The position numbers and the translations under genes were made by a program. Source: Sinorhizobium terangae (GTDB taxonomy: Bacteria > Pseudomonadota > Alphaproteobacteria > Rhizobiales > Rhizobiaceae). Taken from it: 64,000 bases of DNA. Below the pieces are notes generated by a model. The model was not told where the DNA came from. It worked only from the letters and a program-made list of their open reading frames with translations, and ran no database searches. The first letter of the stretch is position 1, and each line of letters begins with the position of its first letter. The stretch spans positions 1 through 64,000 of the forward strand of contig NZ_WITC01000019.1 in the NCBI RefSeq assembly GCF_009601505.1. Reading direction: 5' to 3'. Shown here in pieces: positions 16,658 through 24,776 of this stretch.

Positions 16658-17248
16658 TCAGGCGGCGCGCCTGAGCGGCGGCAGGGCGAGCTTGCGGCCG
16701 CTCGCGACCAGCATTCCGGCCGCACCATCGAGCCAGCCGTCCTTGAGCTCGAGCGCCAGGAAGCGGTTCCGCTCGAACGGTCCCGGCATGACAAGATGCT
16801 GTGCCCGCTCGGCGAAGAAGCCGAACCGCTCGTAGTAGGCGGCGTCGCCGACGAGCAGGATCGCTCCGTGCCCGCGGTTCTTGGCCTCCTGAATTGCCGC
16901 GCGCATCAGCATGCCGCCGATGCCCCTGCCCTCGTGCGCCGGATCGACAGCAAGCGGACCGAGCAGAAGCGCTGGCACGCCATGGCCCTCCCGGTCGACA
17001 CCCGCCTCGACATTCCAGAGACGCACCGTCCCGATCACATGACCATCCTCGTCGCGTGCGACAAGCGCAAGTCCCTCGGCCGGAACGCGGCCGCGGCGCA
17101 GCTTTTCCGACGACTTCCGGCGACGATCCGGCCCCATGGCACGGTCGAGCAGGTTTTCACGCGCGACGACGTCGCCCGGGTTTTCGGAGTCGATCACAAA
17201 GGTGGACGGCGCGAAGAACGCGCGCATGGCATCAACAACAGCGGCCAT
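16658..17248 (-). CDS. GNAT-family N-acetyltransferase
   Basis: A 196-aa acetyltransferase with the acetyl-CoA binding motif in L-A-V-D-P-A-H-E-G-R-G-I-G-G-M-L-M (about 98-114) and the later Y-Y-E-R-F-G-F strand-helix typical of the YhbS-like subgroup. The ATG follows GGGAGG with five-base spacing. It is downstream of the decarboxylase gene on the same strand, but a hairpin lies between them, so co-transcription is uncertain. A link to polyamine acetylation is possible but rests only on position. Confidence 0.85.
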   Translation of the reverse strand: MAAVVDAMRAFFAPSTFVIDSENPGDVVARENLLDRAMGPDRRRKSSEKLRRGRVPAEGLALVARDEDGHVIGTVRLWNVEAGVDREGHGVPALLLGPLAVDPAHEGRGIGGMLMRAAIQEAKNRGHGAILLVGDAAYYERFGFFAERAQHLVMPGPFERNRFLALELKDGWLDGAAGMLVASGRKLALPPLRRAA

Positions 17249-17307
17249 CGGGGCCTCCCGTCATCAAAACCGCTTCAGGCGGACCGGATAAGAATTGTGA
17301 AATCGCC

Positions 17308-17328
17308 GCTCCCGCGGTTGGCGGGAGC
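17308..17328 (-). terminator. Hairpin after ornithine/lysine decarboxylase gene
   Basis: Perfect 8-bp arms GCTCCCGC and GCGGGAGC around a 5-nt loop, 8 bases beyond the decarboxylase stop. The downstream run on the minus strand (GGCGATTTC) is only weakly U-rich, so this is a probable but not strong intrinsic terminator. Confidence 0.5.
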
Positions 17329-17336
17329 AGGCAGGA

Positions 17337-18470
17337 TCAGATCACATAGGCCTTCAGCGGCTCGAAGCCGTTAAAGGCGACGGCCGAGTAGGTGGTCGTG
17401 TAGGCGCCCGTGCCCTCGATCAGAATTTCGTCGCCGATCGTCAGCGAGATCGGCAGCGGATACATGTTCTTCTCATAGAGCACGTCGGCCGAGTCGCAGG
17501 TCGGGCCGGCAAGCACACAGGGCTCCATCTGATCGGCGTCGCGAGCGGTGCGGATCGGGTAGCGGATCGCCTCGTCCATCGTTTCCGCGAGACCGCCGAA
17601 CTTGCCGATGTCGAGAAAGACCCAGCGGTGATTGTCGTTGTCCGACTTCTTCGAGACGAGAACGACTTCCGCCTTGATCACGCCCGCATTGCCGACCATG
17701 CCGCGGCCCGGCTCGATGATCGTCTCCGGAATGTTGTTGCCGAAGTGCTTCTTCAGCGCACCGAAGATCGCCTGGCCGTAAGCTTCCGCCGACGGCACGT
17801 CCCTGAGGTACTTCGTCGGGAAGCCGCCGCCCATGTTGACCATCTTGAGTTCGATGCCCTGCTTGGCGAGCTGCACGAAGACGCGCTTGGCATCGGCAAG
17901 CGCCGAATCCCAGGCATCGAGCTTCGTCATCTGCGAGCCGACGTGGAACGAGACGCCATAGGAGACGAGGCCGAGCTGATGGGCGTAGACGAGCACGTCG
18001 ACGGCCATCTGCGGTACGCAGCCGAACTTGCGCGACAGCGGCCACTCGGCGCCCTCGCCATCCGTCAGCACGCGGCAGAAGACACGGGCGCCGGGAGCGG
18101 CACGAGCCACCTTTTCGACTTCTTCATGGCTGTCGACCGCGAAAAGGGACACGCCCAGCGCATAAGCGCGGGCAATATCGCGCTCCTTCTTGATGGTGTT
18201 GCCATAAGAAATGCGTTGGGCGGTCGCACCGGCATCAAGCGCCATTTCGATTTCGGCGACGGACGCGCAATCGAAATTGGAGCCGAGACCGGCGAGAAGG
18301 CGCAGGATCTCCGGCGCCGGGTTGGCCTTGACGGCATAATAGATCGAGCTGTCGGGCAGCGCGTGGCGGAAGGCCTTGAAATTGTCGCGCACGACGTCGA
18401 GGTCGACAACGAGGCACGGGCCTTCCGGTCGTCGGGTGTTCAGGAAGTCGATGATGCGTGCAGTGGTCAT
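17337..18470 (-). CDS. odc2: Ornithine/lysine decarboxylase (alanine racemase fold)
   Basis: A 377-aa PLP-dependent, type III fold decarboxylase that makes putrescine and/or cadaverine. The PLP lysine is in Y-Y-A-V-K-A-N near residue 46. H-V-G-S-Q lies in the barrel, G-G-G-F-P follows, E-P-G-R is the phosphate-binding site, and C-D-S-A-D near the C-terminus carries the catalytic Cys. Length and sequence type match rhizobial bifunctional lysine/ornithine decarboxylases. The ATG at 18470 has GGGG nine bases upstream. The reading frame stays open upstream to 18860, but that part is the RNA leader. Confidence 0.92.
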   Translation of the reverse strand: MTTARIIDFLNTRRPEGPCLVVDLDVVRDNFKAFRHALPDSSIYYAVKANPAPEILRLLAGLGSNFDCASVAEIEMALDAGATAQRISYGNTIKKERDIARAYALGVSLFAVDSHEEVEKVARAAPGARVFCRVLTDGEGAEWPLSRKFGCVPQMAVDVLVYAHQLGLVSYGVSFHVGSQMTKLDAWDSALADAKRVFVQLAKQGIELKMVNMGGGFPTKYLRDVPSAEAYGQAIFGALKKHFGNNIPETIIEPGRGMVGNAGVIKAEVVLVSKKSDNDNHRWVFLDIGKFGGLAETMDEAIRYPIRTARDADQMEPCVLAGPTCDSADVLYEKNMYPLPISLTIGDEILIEGTGAYTTTYSAVAFNGFEPLKAYVI

Positions 18471-18495
18471 AGCCATATTCCCCAGATCCATTAGA

Positions 18496-18850
18496 CTCCA
18501 CAACTGTGGAGGACAAAGGGCATACGCGCGCCTGCTCTGGAACCAGCCGGTGGAGACCCCGGAACCATGCATGCGCTCGATGCGCGAAACGGTGAATCGA
18601 AGCCCGCCAAGGCTAAGATTCGTCTTTGTCTGCCATGGATTGGAGGGAATATCCCAACCGCACTTCCGGCAATGAAGGTGTGCCTCTTCAGTAACCCCGG
18701 CTGTTGGAAAGCCGGCAGACACCAGAAAGGCCCGCACCGTCGTTGCTTCAAGATGTCCTCGCATTTCCCGGTTGGCCGGAATAGCGACTGGAGGGGTTAG
18801 TTCCAGGTACCTTACCGATTTCCTCACCTTATTCGAGGGTCGGCGGACAC
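18496..18850 (-). ncRNA. Structured leader of odc2, probable speF-motif RNA
   Basis: About 350-400 nt of non-coding leader precede the decarboxylase start. It contains several stems: CCGGCT and AGCCGG arms near 18697-18716, and a 16-bp element CTCCACA-AC-TGTGGAG at 18496-18511. The latter sits about 12 bases before the GGGG ribosome site and could mask or expose it. The speF RNA motif was described upstream of ornithine decarboxylase genes in alphaproteobacteria, and position, length and target gene fit. I have not aligned it to the covariance model, so boundaries are approximate. An arrest-peptide leader is an alternative. Confidence 0.55.
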
Positions 18851-19170
18851 CCACAGGCACGTGCGACTTTGGGCAAGGGGTAGGTAAGAAAAAACACTGT
18901 CGTAATCAAGAGTTTTTTGCGTTCCGCGGTTGAATTTTTTCCGAAGCCGACGACATTGTCGGTGTTCACCTTCACTGAACAATCAGACAGGCCGGGAAAA
19001 ATGCGCCAAGCCTTTGAAGTTAAAAGAAGTTCCTCCGGGTACACCGAGCGACGGCGCTGAGAAACCGTGCACCGGTTCGAGCGCGGGCGAGGCGGCGTTA
19101 TTCATGATCCTTCGACAGGCGAGCGATTGCGGCCGAATCAGCCCGGCGAACAGACGAAAGAAAATCAGCC
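18851..19170. promoter_or_regulatory. Divergent promoter region odc2 leader / LysR gene
   Basis: This 320-bp stretch between the decarboxylase leader and the LysR gene is AT-rich around 18886-18950, with A-runs and T-runs, and should contain both promoters. I could not place a confident -35/-10 pair. No repeat module of the families seen elsewhere is present. Confidence 0.35.
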
Positions 19171-20061
19171 ATGGACACCTTGACCCGTATCCGTGCCTTC
19201 ATCGACGTCGTGGACGCGGAAGGCTTTTCCGCCGCCGCCCGGCGCGTCGGAAAATCCAAGGCGCTCCTGTCGAAATATGTGCGTGAACTCGAAGACGAGC
19301 TCGGCGCCCTTCTGCTCAACCGCACGACGCGGCAATTCTCCCTGACCGAGGCCGGCCACACCTACTATCGCACGGCCTCCGAGATCCTGAAGGAGATCGA
19401 CAACCTCGCCGATCTCGTGCGCGCCAACAATTCCGACCTGCGCGGCCGGCTGCGCATCACTGTGCCCAGGACATTCGTGGATGCGGATATTGGCCAGTCG
19501 CTGATCGATTTCGGCAAGCAACATCCCGAATTGTCGCTCGAAATCGTCTCTGACGACCGCTTCATCGATTTAGTGGAAGAAGGCTTCGATGTGGCGATCC
19601 GCATCACGCGGCTCGAGGATTCGACGCTGATCGCGCGCAAGCTCGATGACTTTCAGGTGCTGCTCTGCGCCTCGCCGGACTTCGTGGAGAAGATCGGTCC
19701 GCTCAAGCATCCGACCGAGCTTTCGAAAATCTCCTGCATTCTCGACACCAATGGCCGGTCCTATTCGAACTGGCGCTTCGTCGAGCCGGACGGTTCGCCC
19801 TTTACGGTGCCGGTGGGAGGACCGATCGAGGTCAACAGCCCGCTTGCCTCCGCGCGTGCCGCGGTGACCGGTCTCGGGGTAGCCCCGGTGCCCGATTTCA
19901 TCGCCCGGCCGAAGATCCAGTCCGGCGAGCTGGTGACGTTGTTCGATGACTTCTTGCCCAAAGACCGCGGCATCTACGCGATCTACCCGCATCGGCGCTA
20001 TCTGCCGGCGAAGGTCCGCACCTTCGTCGATTTCCTGCACGGCTGGTTCCGCGCGCGATGA
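19171..20061 (+). CDS. LysR-family transcriptional regulator
   Basis: A 296-aa regulator. The helix-turn-helix lies in F-I-D-V-V-D-A-E-G-F-S-A-A-A-R-R-V-G (about 10-27), followed by S-K-A-L-L-S-K-Y-V and L-N-R-T-T-R-Q-F. A C-terminal effector domain begins L-R-G-R-L-R-I-T-V-P near residue 91 and ends in the Y-P-H-R-R-Y-L-P-A-K segment typical of the CrgA/AaeR-like group. It is divergent from odc2 and upstream of the metal-transport pair; targets are not evident. The ribosome site is weak. Confidence 0.9.
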   Translation: MDTLTRIRAFIDVVDAEGFSAAARRVGKSKALLSKYVRELEDELGALLLNRTTRQFSLTEAGHTYYRTASEILKEIDNLADLVRANNSDLRGRLRITVPRTFVDADIGQSLIDFGKQHPELSLEIVSDDRFIDLVEEGFDVAIRITRLEDSTLIARKLDDFQVLLCASPDFVEKIGPLKHPTELSKISCILDTNGRSYSNWRFVEPDGSPFTVPVGGPIEVNSPLASARAAVTGLGVAPVPDFIARPKIQSGELVTLFDDFLPKDRGIYAIYPHRRYLPAKVRTFVDFLHGWFRAR

Positions 20062-20159
20062 GCATGCCGGGTGCCGCGCCGCAAGTCCCAATTCCGTCCC
20101 ATTTGCAGTACATTTCGAAGGCGATTCGCGCGGCTCAGGCCGAAAAGGATTCCATTCTC

Positions 20160-20804
20160 ATGAAAACTAAATGCCTCGTCATGGCCGGCCTTGCCACGCT
20201 CCTCGCGCCCGCCCTGGCTGTCGCGCATCCGCACATTTTCGCCGAAGCGCGGCTGGAGATCGTTTCCGACGACAAGGGCGAGATCGGTGAATTGCGCAAT
20301 GTCTGGCGCTTCGACGAGCTGTTTTCCGCAAGTGTCGTGCTCGACTTCGACAAGAACTCGAACGCGACCCTCGACCCGGACGAACTCAAGGAGGTTGGCC
20401 AGACGGTTCTCGAGTCCCTTTCGGAATACAATTACTACACGACGATCTTCGACAACGGCAAATCGGTGAAGGTGTCGAAGCCGGACAGCATTACCGTCGA
20501 CTACAAGGATAACCAGCTCCTGATGATGTTTGCGGTCAAGCCGGCCGAAGCGATGCCGCTCAAGGGCAAGCTCTCCTTCGGCGTCTACGACCCGACCATG
20601 TACACCGCGATGGACTTCCCGACCGACGACGATCTCACGGTCGTCGGCGAGAAGATCGAGGCTTGCGAGCATCAGGTGGTCAGGCCGGATCCCGACGAAG
20701 TGCTCGCCGAAAACAAGGACACGCTGACCGACGCCTTCTGGAACGACCCGACGGGCACCGACATGTCGAAGCTTTTTGCAACCAGGATCGAGGTCAAATG
20801 CTGA
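20160..20804 (+). CDS. DUF1007 periplasmic protein (ZevA-like)
   Basis: A 214-aa secreted protein. A signal peptide (M-K-T-K-C then a hydrophobic core) ends A-V-A, leaving a mature N-terminus H-P-H-I-F that is well suited to metal binding. The body matches the DUF1007 family. In Haemophilus this family (ZevA) works with a NicO-type transporter (ZevB) in zinc uptake. Here the ATGCTGA overlap with the NicO gene directly downstream gives the same pairing and translational coupling. Metal identity (Zn, Ni or Co) is not decided by the sequence. Confidence 0.8.
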   Translation: MKTKCLVMAGLATLLAPALAVAHPHIFAEARLEIVSDDKGEIGELRNVWRFDELFSASVVLDFDKNSNATLDPDELKEVGQTVLESLSEYNYYTTIFDNGKSVKVSKPDSITVDYKDNQLLMMFAVKPAEAMPLKGKLSFGVYDPTMYTAMDFPTDDDLTVVGEKIEACEHQVVRPDPDEVLAENKDTLTDAFWNDPTGTDMSKLFATRIEVKC

Positions 20805-21829
20805 ACGCACGCAAGATTGGCGGACCGCTGACGGCCGCGCTCTTCCTGGCGGCCCTTTCCGCAACAGCGGCCGCGGCGCAATCGCCGCTCGGCATCGGCA
20901 CCGCCGAACCGTCGGTCCAGACAACGGGTTTCCTCGGCAGCTTCTTTGCCTGGGTCAACATGGAGCAACAGAGCTTCTACCGGCTGCTCACAGGCACGCT
21001 CAAGGGCATGCGCGAGAACCCGTGGCAACTCTGGTCGCTGATCGGCCTCTCCTTCGCCTATGGCGTCTTCCATGCGGCGGGTCCCGGGCATGGCAAGGCG
21101 GTGATTTCCTCCTACATGATCGCCAACGAGACGGAACTTCGCCGCGGCGTCGTCCTCTCCTTTCTCTCCTCGATCCTGCAGGGCGTGGTGGCGATCCTCC
21201 TCATCGGCGCCGTCTATCTCCTGTTGCGGGGCTCGTCGATCAGCATGACGGATGCCACCCGCTCGCTTGAGATCGCAAGTTACGCGCTGATCGCGGCGTT
21301 CGGAGGTTGGCTGGTCTTTCGCAAGCTGCGTTCGATGACGCGGCCCGCTCTTGCTGCAGCCAGCGACGCGCAGGCGGAGCACGGCCATCACCACGATCAC
21401 CATGACCATGGCGATCATCACCACCATCATCACGCACACGCTGCCGGCGAGGTCTGCGCGACCTGCGGCCACGCGCATGCGCCGGACCCGGCCATGCTGA
21501 AGGGTGATCGTTTTGCGCTGAGCGAAGCCTGGTCGGCGATCGTCGCGGTCGGCCTGCGTCCCTGCTCCGGCGCCTTGATCGTGCTCTCCTTCGCGCTTTT
21601 GAACGGGCTCTATCTCGGTGGCGTTCTCTCGGTCTTCGCCATGTCGATCGGCACGGCCATTACCGTCTCTATCCTCGCGACCATGGCCGTCACCGCCAAG
21701 AGCTTCGCGCTCCGCTACGCCTCGAGCGGTTCGGCCGCGGCACGCATTTCCAACGGCATCGAGATCGCCGGCGCCGCGATGGTGCTGGTGCTTGGACTTG
21801 TGCTGCTGGGCGCTGCGCTTCAGGGATAG
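20798..21829 (+). CDS. NicO-family metal transporter (ZevB/RcnA-like)
   Basis: A 343-aa inner-membrane protein with a signal-like N-terminus and about six further helices. G-V-F-H-A-A-G-P-G-H-G-K-A-V near residue 85 and V-G-L-R-P-C-S-G-A-L near residue 250 are the NicO signature motifs. A cytoplasmic or loop His/Asp tract (about 193-217) is followed by C-A-T-C-G-H, a further metal site. It is coupled to the DUF1007 gene by a 7-bp overlap. The direction of transport (uptake as ZevB or efflux as RcnA) cannot be read from sequence; the partner favours ZevB. Confidence 0.85.
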   Translation: MLNARKIGGPLTAALFLAALSATAAAAQSPLGIGTAEPSVQTTGFLGSFFAWVNMEQQSFYRLLTGTLKGMRENPWQLWSLIGLSFAYGVFHAAGPGHGKAVISSYMIANETELRRGVVLSFLSSILQGVVAILLIGAVYLLLRGSSISMTDATRSLEIASYALIAAFGGWLVFRKLRSMTRPALAAASDAQAEHGHHHDHHDHGDHHHHHHAHAAGEVCATCGHAHAPDPAMLKGDRFALSEAWSAIVAVGLRPCSGALIVLSFALLNGLYLGGVLSVFAMSIGTAITVSILATMAVTAKSFALRYASSGSAAARISNGIEIAGAAMVLVLGLVLLGAALQG

Positions 21830-21860
21830 AGCGAGTCCAAGACTTGCCCAACTGCCAAGA

Positions 21861-21894
21861 CTACAGCGCCGCGCGTCCAGCTAGACGCGCATAG
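21861..21894. repeat. Truncated module-2 repeat, copy E
   Basis: CTACAGCG followed by GCGCGTCC and AGACGCGC matches the first two thirds of module 2 in reverse orientation. The closing CGCTGTAG arm is missing. It lies in the convergent gap after the NicO gene, just before the stop of the small membrane protein gene. Confidence 0.55.
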
Positions 21895-21897
21895 TTG

Positions 21898-22113
21898 CTA
21901 TTCCCCGCGCCGGCGCTGATGGCGGGCGCGGAGCCAGAAAATCAGGAAGAAGCCGAGGACGAAGAGAGCGCCGAAGGCAGCGGCAAGCCATGGCGAAATA
22001 TCGCCCAGCCAAAGCATGATCGACGGCAGGGCGAAGAAGCCAACGGCGACGACGGCAAGAATGACCGCCGCCGCGATTGCGGCGGATCTTTCCTTTTTCT
22101 CAGGCGGTTTCAA
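21898..22113 (-). CDS. Small membrane protein, unknown function
   Basis: A 71-aa protein with a charged N-terminus (K-P-P-E-K-K-E-R), two predicted membrane helices (about 11-34 and 40-61) and a basic tail R-A-R-H-Q-R-R-R. It overlaps the 3' end of the upstream GNAT gene by 4 bp, indicating translational coupling. No family was recognised. The coupling and clear two-helix design make it a credible gene. Confidence 0.65.
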   Translation of the reverse strand: MKPPEKKERSAAIAAAVILAVVAVGFFALPSIMLWLGDISPWLAAAFGALFVLGFFLIFWLRARHQRRRGE

Positions 22114-22808
22114 GCTCGCTCCTTTGCCACTAGATCTGCGCGAATAGCCTCGAGGCGCCGCTTCTGACGGCCGTCACCGTCGAAGTTCTCGGGCAACAGC
22201 CAGGCTTCGAATGCGGCCTTGATGAGCGGCCATTCGCCGTCAATGATCGAGAACCAGGCGGTGTCACGGTTGGCGTGCTTCGAAATCATGTGCTGGCGGA
22301 AAATGCCTTCGAAGGTAAAACCGAGGCGCGCCGCCGTAGTGCGGCTCGGCTGATTCTCGCTGTGGCATTTCCATTCGTAGCGGCGATAGCCCAGGTCCTC
22401 GAAAACATGCCTGGCCATCAGATAGTGCGCCTCCGTTGATAGCGGCGAACGCGCCATGGCCGGCCCGTGAGCCACACCGCCGACTTCCACGACGCCATTG
22501 GCCGGGTCCGCCCGCATGTAATTTGCCATGCCGACAACCTTGCCGGTCGCCTTGTCGCGAAAGACCTCTGTGATCCAACCGGATTTTTCCTGGACCGCGC
22601 TCAGCCAAGCGTCGAAATCTTCGACGCCGGAAAAATCGTCCTGGGTGAAATATTTCAGGAGCGGGTTGATCGCCATGCCGCCGAAGGCGTCGTGCCAGAG
22701 CGCTTCGAGATGTGCCGCCCGATCATACGGCTCCAGCCTGACATATCGCCCCTCGATAAGAACCGGCTGCGGCGCCGGACATCCCTTCCAATTGGCAAGA
22801 TCACGCAT
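22110..22808 (-). CDS. GNAT-family acetyltransferase (RimJ/RimL-like)
   Basis: A 232-aa protein of the RimJ/RimL-like acetyltransferase group. It has R-Y-V-R-L-E-P-Y near residue 22, V-G-M-A-N-Y-M-R, the E-V-G-G-V strand, and Y-E-W-K-C-H-S-E-N-Q-P-S-R-T-T-A-A-R-L in two overlapping parts, which is the conserved N-x-x-S-R-x-x-A-x-R-L-G-F signature. The ATG at 22808 has GGGAG with six-base spacing and was preferred to the ATG 21 bases upstream. The acceptor substrate is unknown. Confidence 0.85.
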   Translation of the reverse strand: MRDLANWKGCPAPQPVLIEGRYVRLEPYDRAAHLEALWHDAFGGMAINPLLKYFTQDDFSGVEDFDAWLSAVQEKSGWITEVFRDKATGKVVGMANYMRADPANGVVEVGGVAHGPAMARSPLSTEAHYLMARHVFEDLGYRRYEWKCHSENQPSRTTAARLGFTFEGIFRQHMISKHANRDTAWFSIIDGEWPLIKAAFEAWLLPENFDGDGRQKRRLEAIRADLVAKERA

Positions 22809-22950
22809 CGATTGCTCCCGCGTTTTCATTTGCCCTTCGCAATAGGACAGACGCCTGGCCGTTACAAATTCAAACTGGTGATGGACCCATGCAGCGGAAC
22901 GAATAAGGCGGGAGCGAACTCCCCAGTGTTCTCAGTCACGCGCCGCCGGA

Positions 22951-23655
22951 TCAGGCGGGGACCTTGGCCCCCGAAACGGTTGCCTCGATGTGATCGACGA
23001 GCGCATCGGGAAGCCCGAGACGGCCGGCGAGCAGATCGAGATAGCCGCGTTCCGCCCGGCTCTCCGGCTCGATCGCGAGGCGCGACGCGGTGTAGATCTC
23101 CACGCGCTGCTCCTCCGTCGTGGCGGCGGCAACGATCGCATCGAGATCAACTGGATTGGCGAGTTCCGCCTCGAGGAAGGCGGCCGCATCGGCGGAGAGT
23201 CCGGAAACCGACAGCTTGTCCATGATGCGGCCGCGCTCGGCCTCGTCGATATGGCCGTCGGCACGCGAGGCGGCGATCATGGCACGCACCAGGATCAGGG
23301 CAAAATCGTTGCTCACGGCTCCCGGCGCCGTGAAGCCGGAGTCGGACGGCGGCGACAGGAGCTCCGGTGTCGACCGTGCAGCCGGTTCGGCGGCCGGCGC
23401 CTGGCCGGCCTGATAGTTCTTGTAGGCCTGGTAGCCAAGCCCGGCGATCGCCGCGAGACCGCCCAGCACCGCAGCATTGCCTGCGAGCTGACGACCGGAT
23501 TTCGTGCCGAGGAGGACAGCAGCGATCGCGCCGGTCGCAAGCGGATTATCCCTGGCAAGCTTAGTCACTTGATCCGCGCGATCGCGCACCGTACCGCCGG
23601 CGCCCGGCACCTGCGAACCCAAAAACTGGTCCAGCAACTTCTTCGCGTCGAACAT
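22951..23655 (-). CDS. DUF533 / TerB-like inner-membrane protein
   Basis: A 234-aa protein related to E. coli YebE. The N-terminus (M-F-D-A-K-K-L-L-D-Q-F-L-G) is typical. A glycine/alanine-rich hydrophobic stretch lies at about 58-77, a Pro/Ala-rich linker follows, and the C-terminal TerB-like helical domain carries M-I-A-A-S-R-A-D-G-H-I-D-E-A-E near residue 126. GAGGAG precedes the ATG. Function is unknown; stress response or metal association has been suggested for TerB domains in general. Confidence 0.85.
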   Translation of the reverse strand: MFDAKKLLDQFLGSQVPGAGGTVRDRADQVTKLARDNPLATGAIAAVLLGTKSGRQLAGNAAVLGGLAAIAGLGYQAYKNYQAGQAPAAEPAARSTPELLSPPSDSGFTAPGAVSNDFALILVRAMIAASRADGHIDEAERGRIMDKLSVSGLSADAAAFLEAELANPVDLDAIVAAATTEEQRVEIYTASRLAIEPESRAERGYLDLLAGRLGLPDALVDHIEATVSGAKVPA

Positions 23656-23785
23656 GGCTTCGCTCCTCTTCGGTTATCCCGCGACGGCAAAGCAAGAAAG
23701 CGCTCTCCCGCACCCGCGTCGTTGTCGGCGGATTGAGACATAGGAACGTGGCGAGGAAAATACAAATTGACGTTGAAGATGAACA

Positions 23786-23805
23786 AGCCGGGCAAACGCC
23801 CGGCT
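23786..23805 (-). terminator. Hairpin downstream of eda
   Basis: Arms AGCCGGGC and GCCCGGCT around a 4-nt loop, followed on the minus strand by TTGTTCATCTT. It lies about 130 bp beyond the aldolase stop, after the palindromic repeat, and upstream of the DUF533 gene. It is a plausible intrinsic terminator. Confidence 0.55.
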
Positions 23806-23814
23806 GGTGCACAC

Positions 23815-23922
23815 CTGCTGCATGTTTCCTTAAATCGCCCCCGATTCAAGGATAAGAACATGCAGCAATTCAAAGTGCTACAGCGTCCTTTGCGCGTCTG
23901 GTAAGGACGCGCCGCGCTGTAG
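23815..23922. repeat. Two-module palindromic repeat, copy F (best copy)
   Basis: Module 1 (23815-23868) is bounded by CTGCTGCATG and CATGCAGCA, with inner arms CCTTAAATCG and CGATTCAAGG. A linker, CAATTCAAAGTG, leads to module 2 (23878-23922), bounded by CTACAGCG and CGCTGTAG with inner arms GCGCGTC and GACGCGC. The linker and both modules recur in copies G and H. Confidence 0.75.
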
Positions 23923-23936
23923 GTAACCCGCAAAAT

Positions 23937-24575
23937 TTACCCCTTGAGACCATAGGCTTCGGCGGCAAGCTTGGTGATGCCGGCCCAATCGCCTTTCGCC
24001 ACCAGTTCCTTCGGTGCCACCCAGGAACCGCCGACGCAGACGACGTTCGGCAGCGAAAGATAATCGCGGGCGTTGCCAAGCGAGATGCCGCCGGTCGGGC
24101 AGAACAAGGTGCCGGCGAGCGGCGAGGACAGCGACTTCAGATAGGCGGCACCTCCGGCCTGCTCGGCCGGGAAGAACTTCATCACCTGATAGCCCTCCTC
24201 GCGCAGCCCCATGACCTCGCTCGCCGTCGCCGCCCCTGGCAAGAGCGGCACTTCGTGATCATTGGCAACATCGATCAGCTCCTGGGTCGTGCCGGGACTG
24301 ACGATGAACTGCGATCCCGCCTCCACGGCCTGTTCGAACTGTGCGGCATCGAGAATCGTGCCCGCACCGGCGACGGCACCCTCGACCTCGGCGGCGACCG
24401 CGCGGATCGCATCCAGCGCCGCCTGCGTGCGCAGCGTGATCTCGATCGCCTTGAGGCCGCCGGCGACAAGTGCACGCGCCAAAGGCACGGCGGTTGCGGC
24501 ATCGTCGATGACCAGGACCGGGACCACCGGTTGCAGCTTGAGGATGGAGAGAAGCTTGTCGGTTTTCGCGCTCAT
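23937..24575 (-). CDS. eda: KDPG/KHG aldolase (Entner-Doudoroff)
   Basis: A 212-aa class I aldolase that splits 2-keto-3-deoxy-6-phosphogluconate to pyruvate and glyceraldehyde 3-phosphate. Visible family features are A-L-V-A-G-G-L-K-A-I-E-I-T-L-R-T near residue 35 (with the catalytic Glu), V-A-G-A-G-T-I-L, V-S-P-G-T-T, the Schiff-base Lys in V-M-K-F-F-P-A-E, and T-G-G-I-S-L-G-N. The ATG at 24575 has AAAGGG eight bases upstream and was preferred to a GTG nine bases earlier. It is monocistronic as far as seen. Confidence 0.93.
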   Translation of the reverse strand: MSAKTDKLLSILKLQPVVPVLVIDDAATAVPLARALVAGGLKAIEITLRTQAALDAIRAVAAEVEGAVAGAGTILDAAQFEQAVEAGSQFIVSPGTTQELIDVANDHEVPLLPGAATASEVMGLREEGYQVMKFFPAEQAGGAAYLKSLSSPLAGTLFCPTGGISLGNARDYLSLPNVVCVGGSWVAPKELVAKGDWAGITKLAAEAYGLKG

Positions 24576-24776
24576 GCCGGTCACCCTTTAAAACGATTGA
24601 ATGTTGCGTTTCGCATACTCCCCCCGGCCGTCCTTGTCGAGACCGAAGGTCGTGAACACACCCTCGCCATATAGTAGCGGAAAATAAAATGTAATCGACC
24701 ACAGCAAGATGGCTTGAGCCTTGGCAATAAAGCGATAATTTATCCGCGGTCCACCTCTCGATATGGCGGGAAATCC

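Noticed and set aside
18491..18751. 86-codon TTG-start frame in the odc2 leader
   Set aside because: It starts at TTG without a ribosome site and lies inside the structured leader. A leader peptide is possible, but this frame shows nothing to support it.
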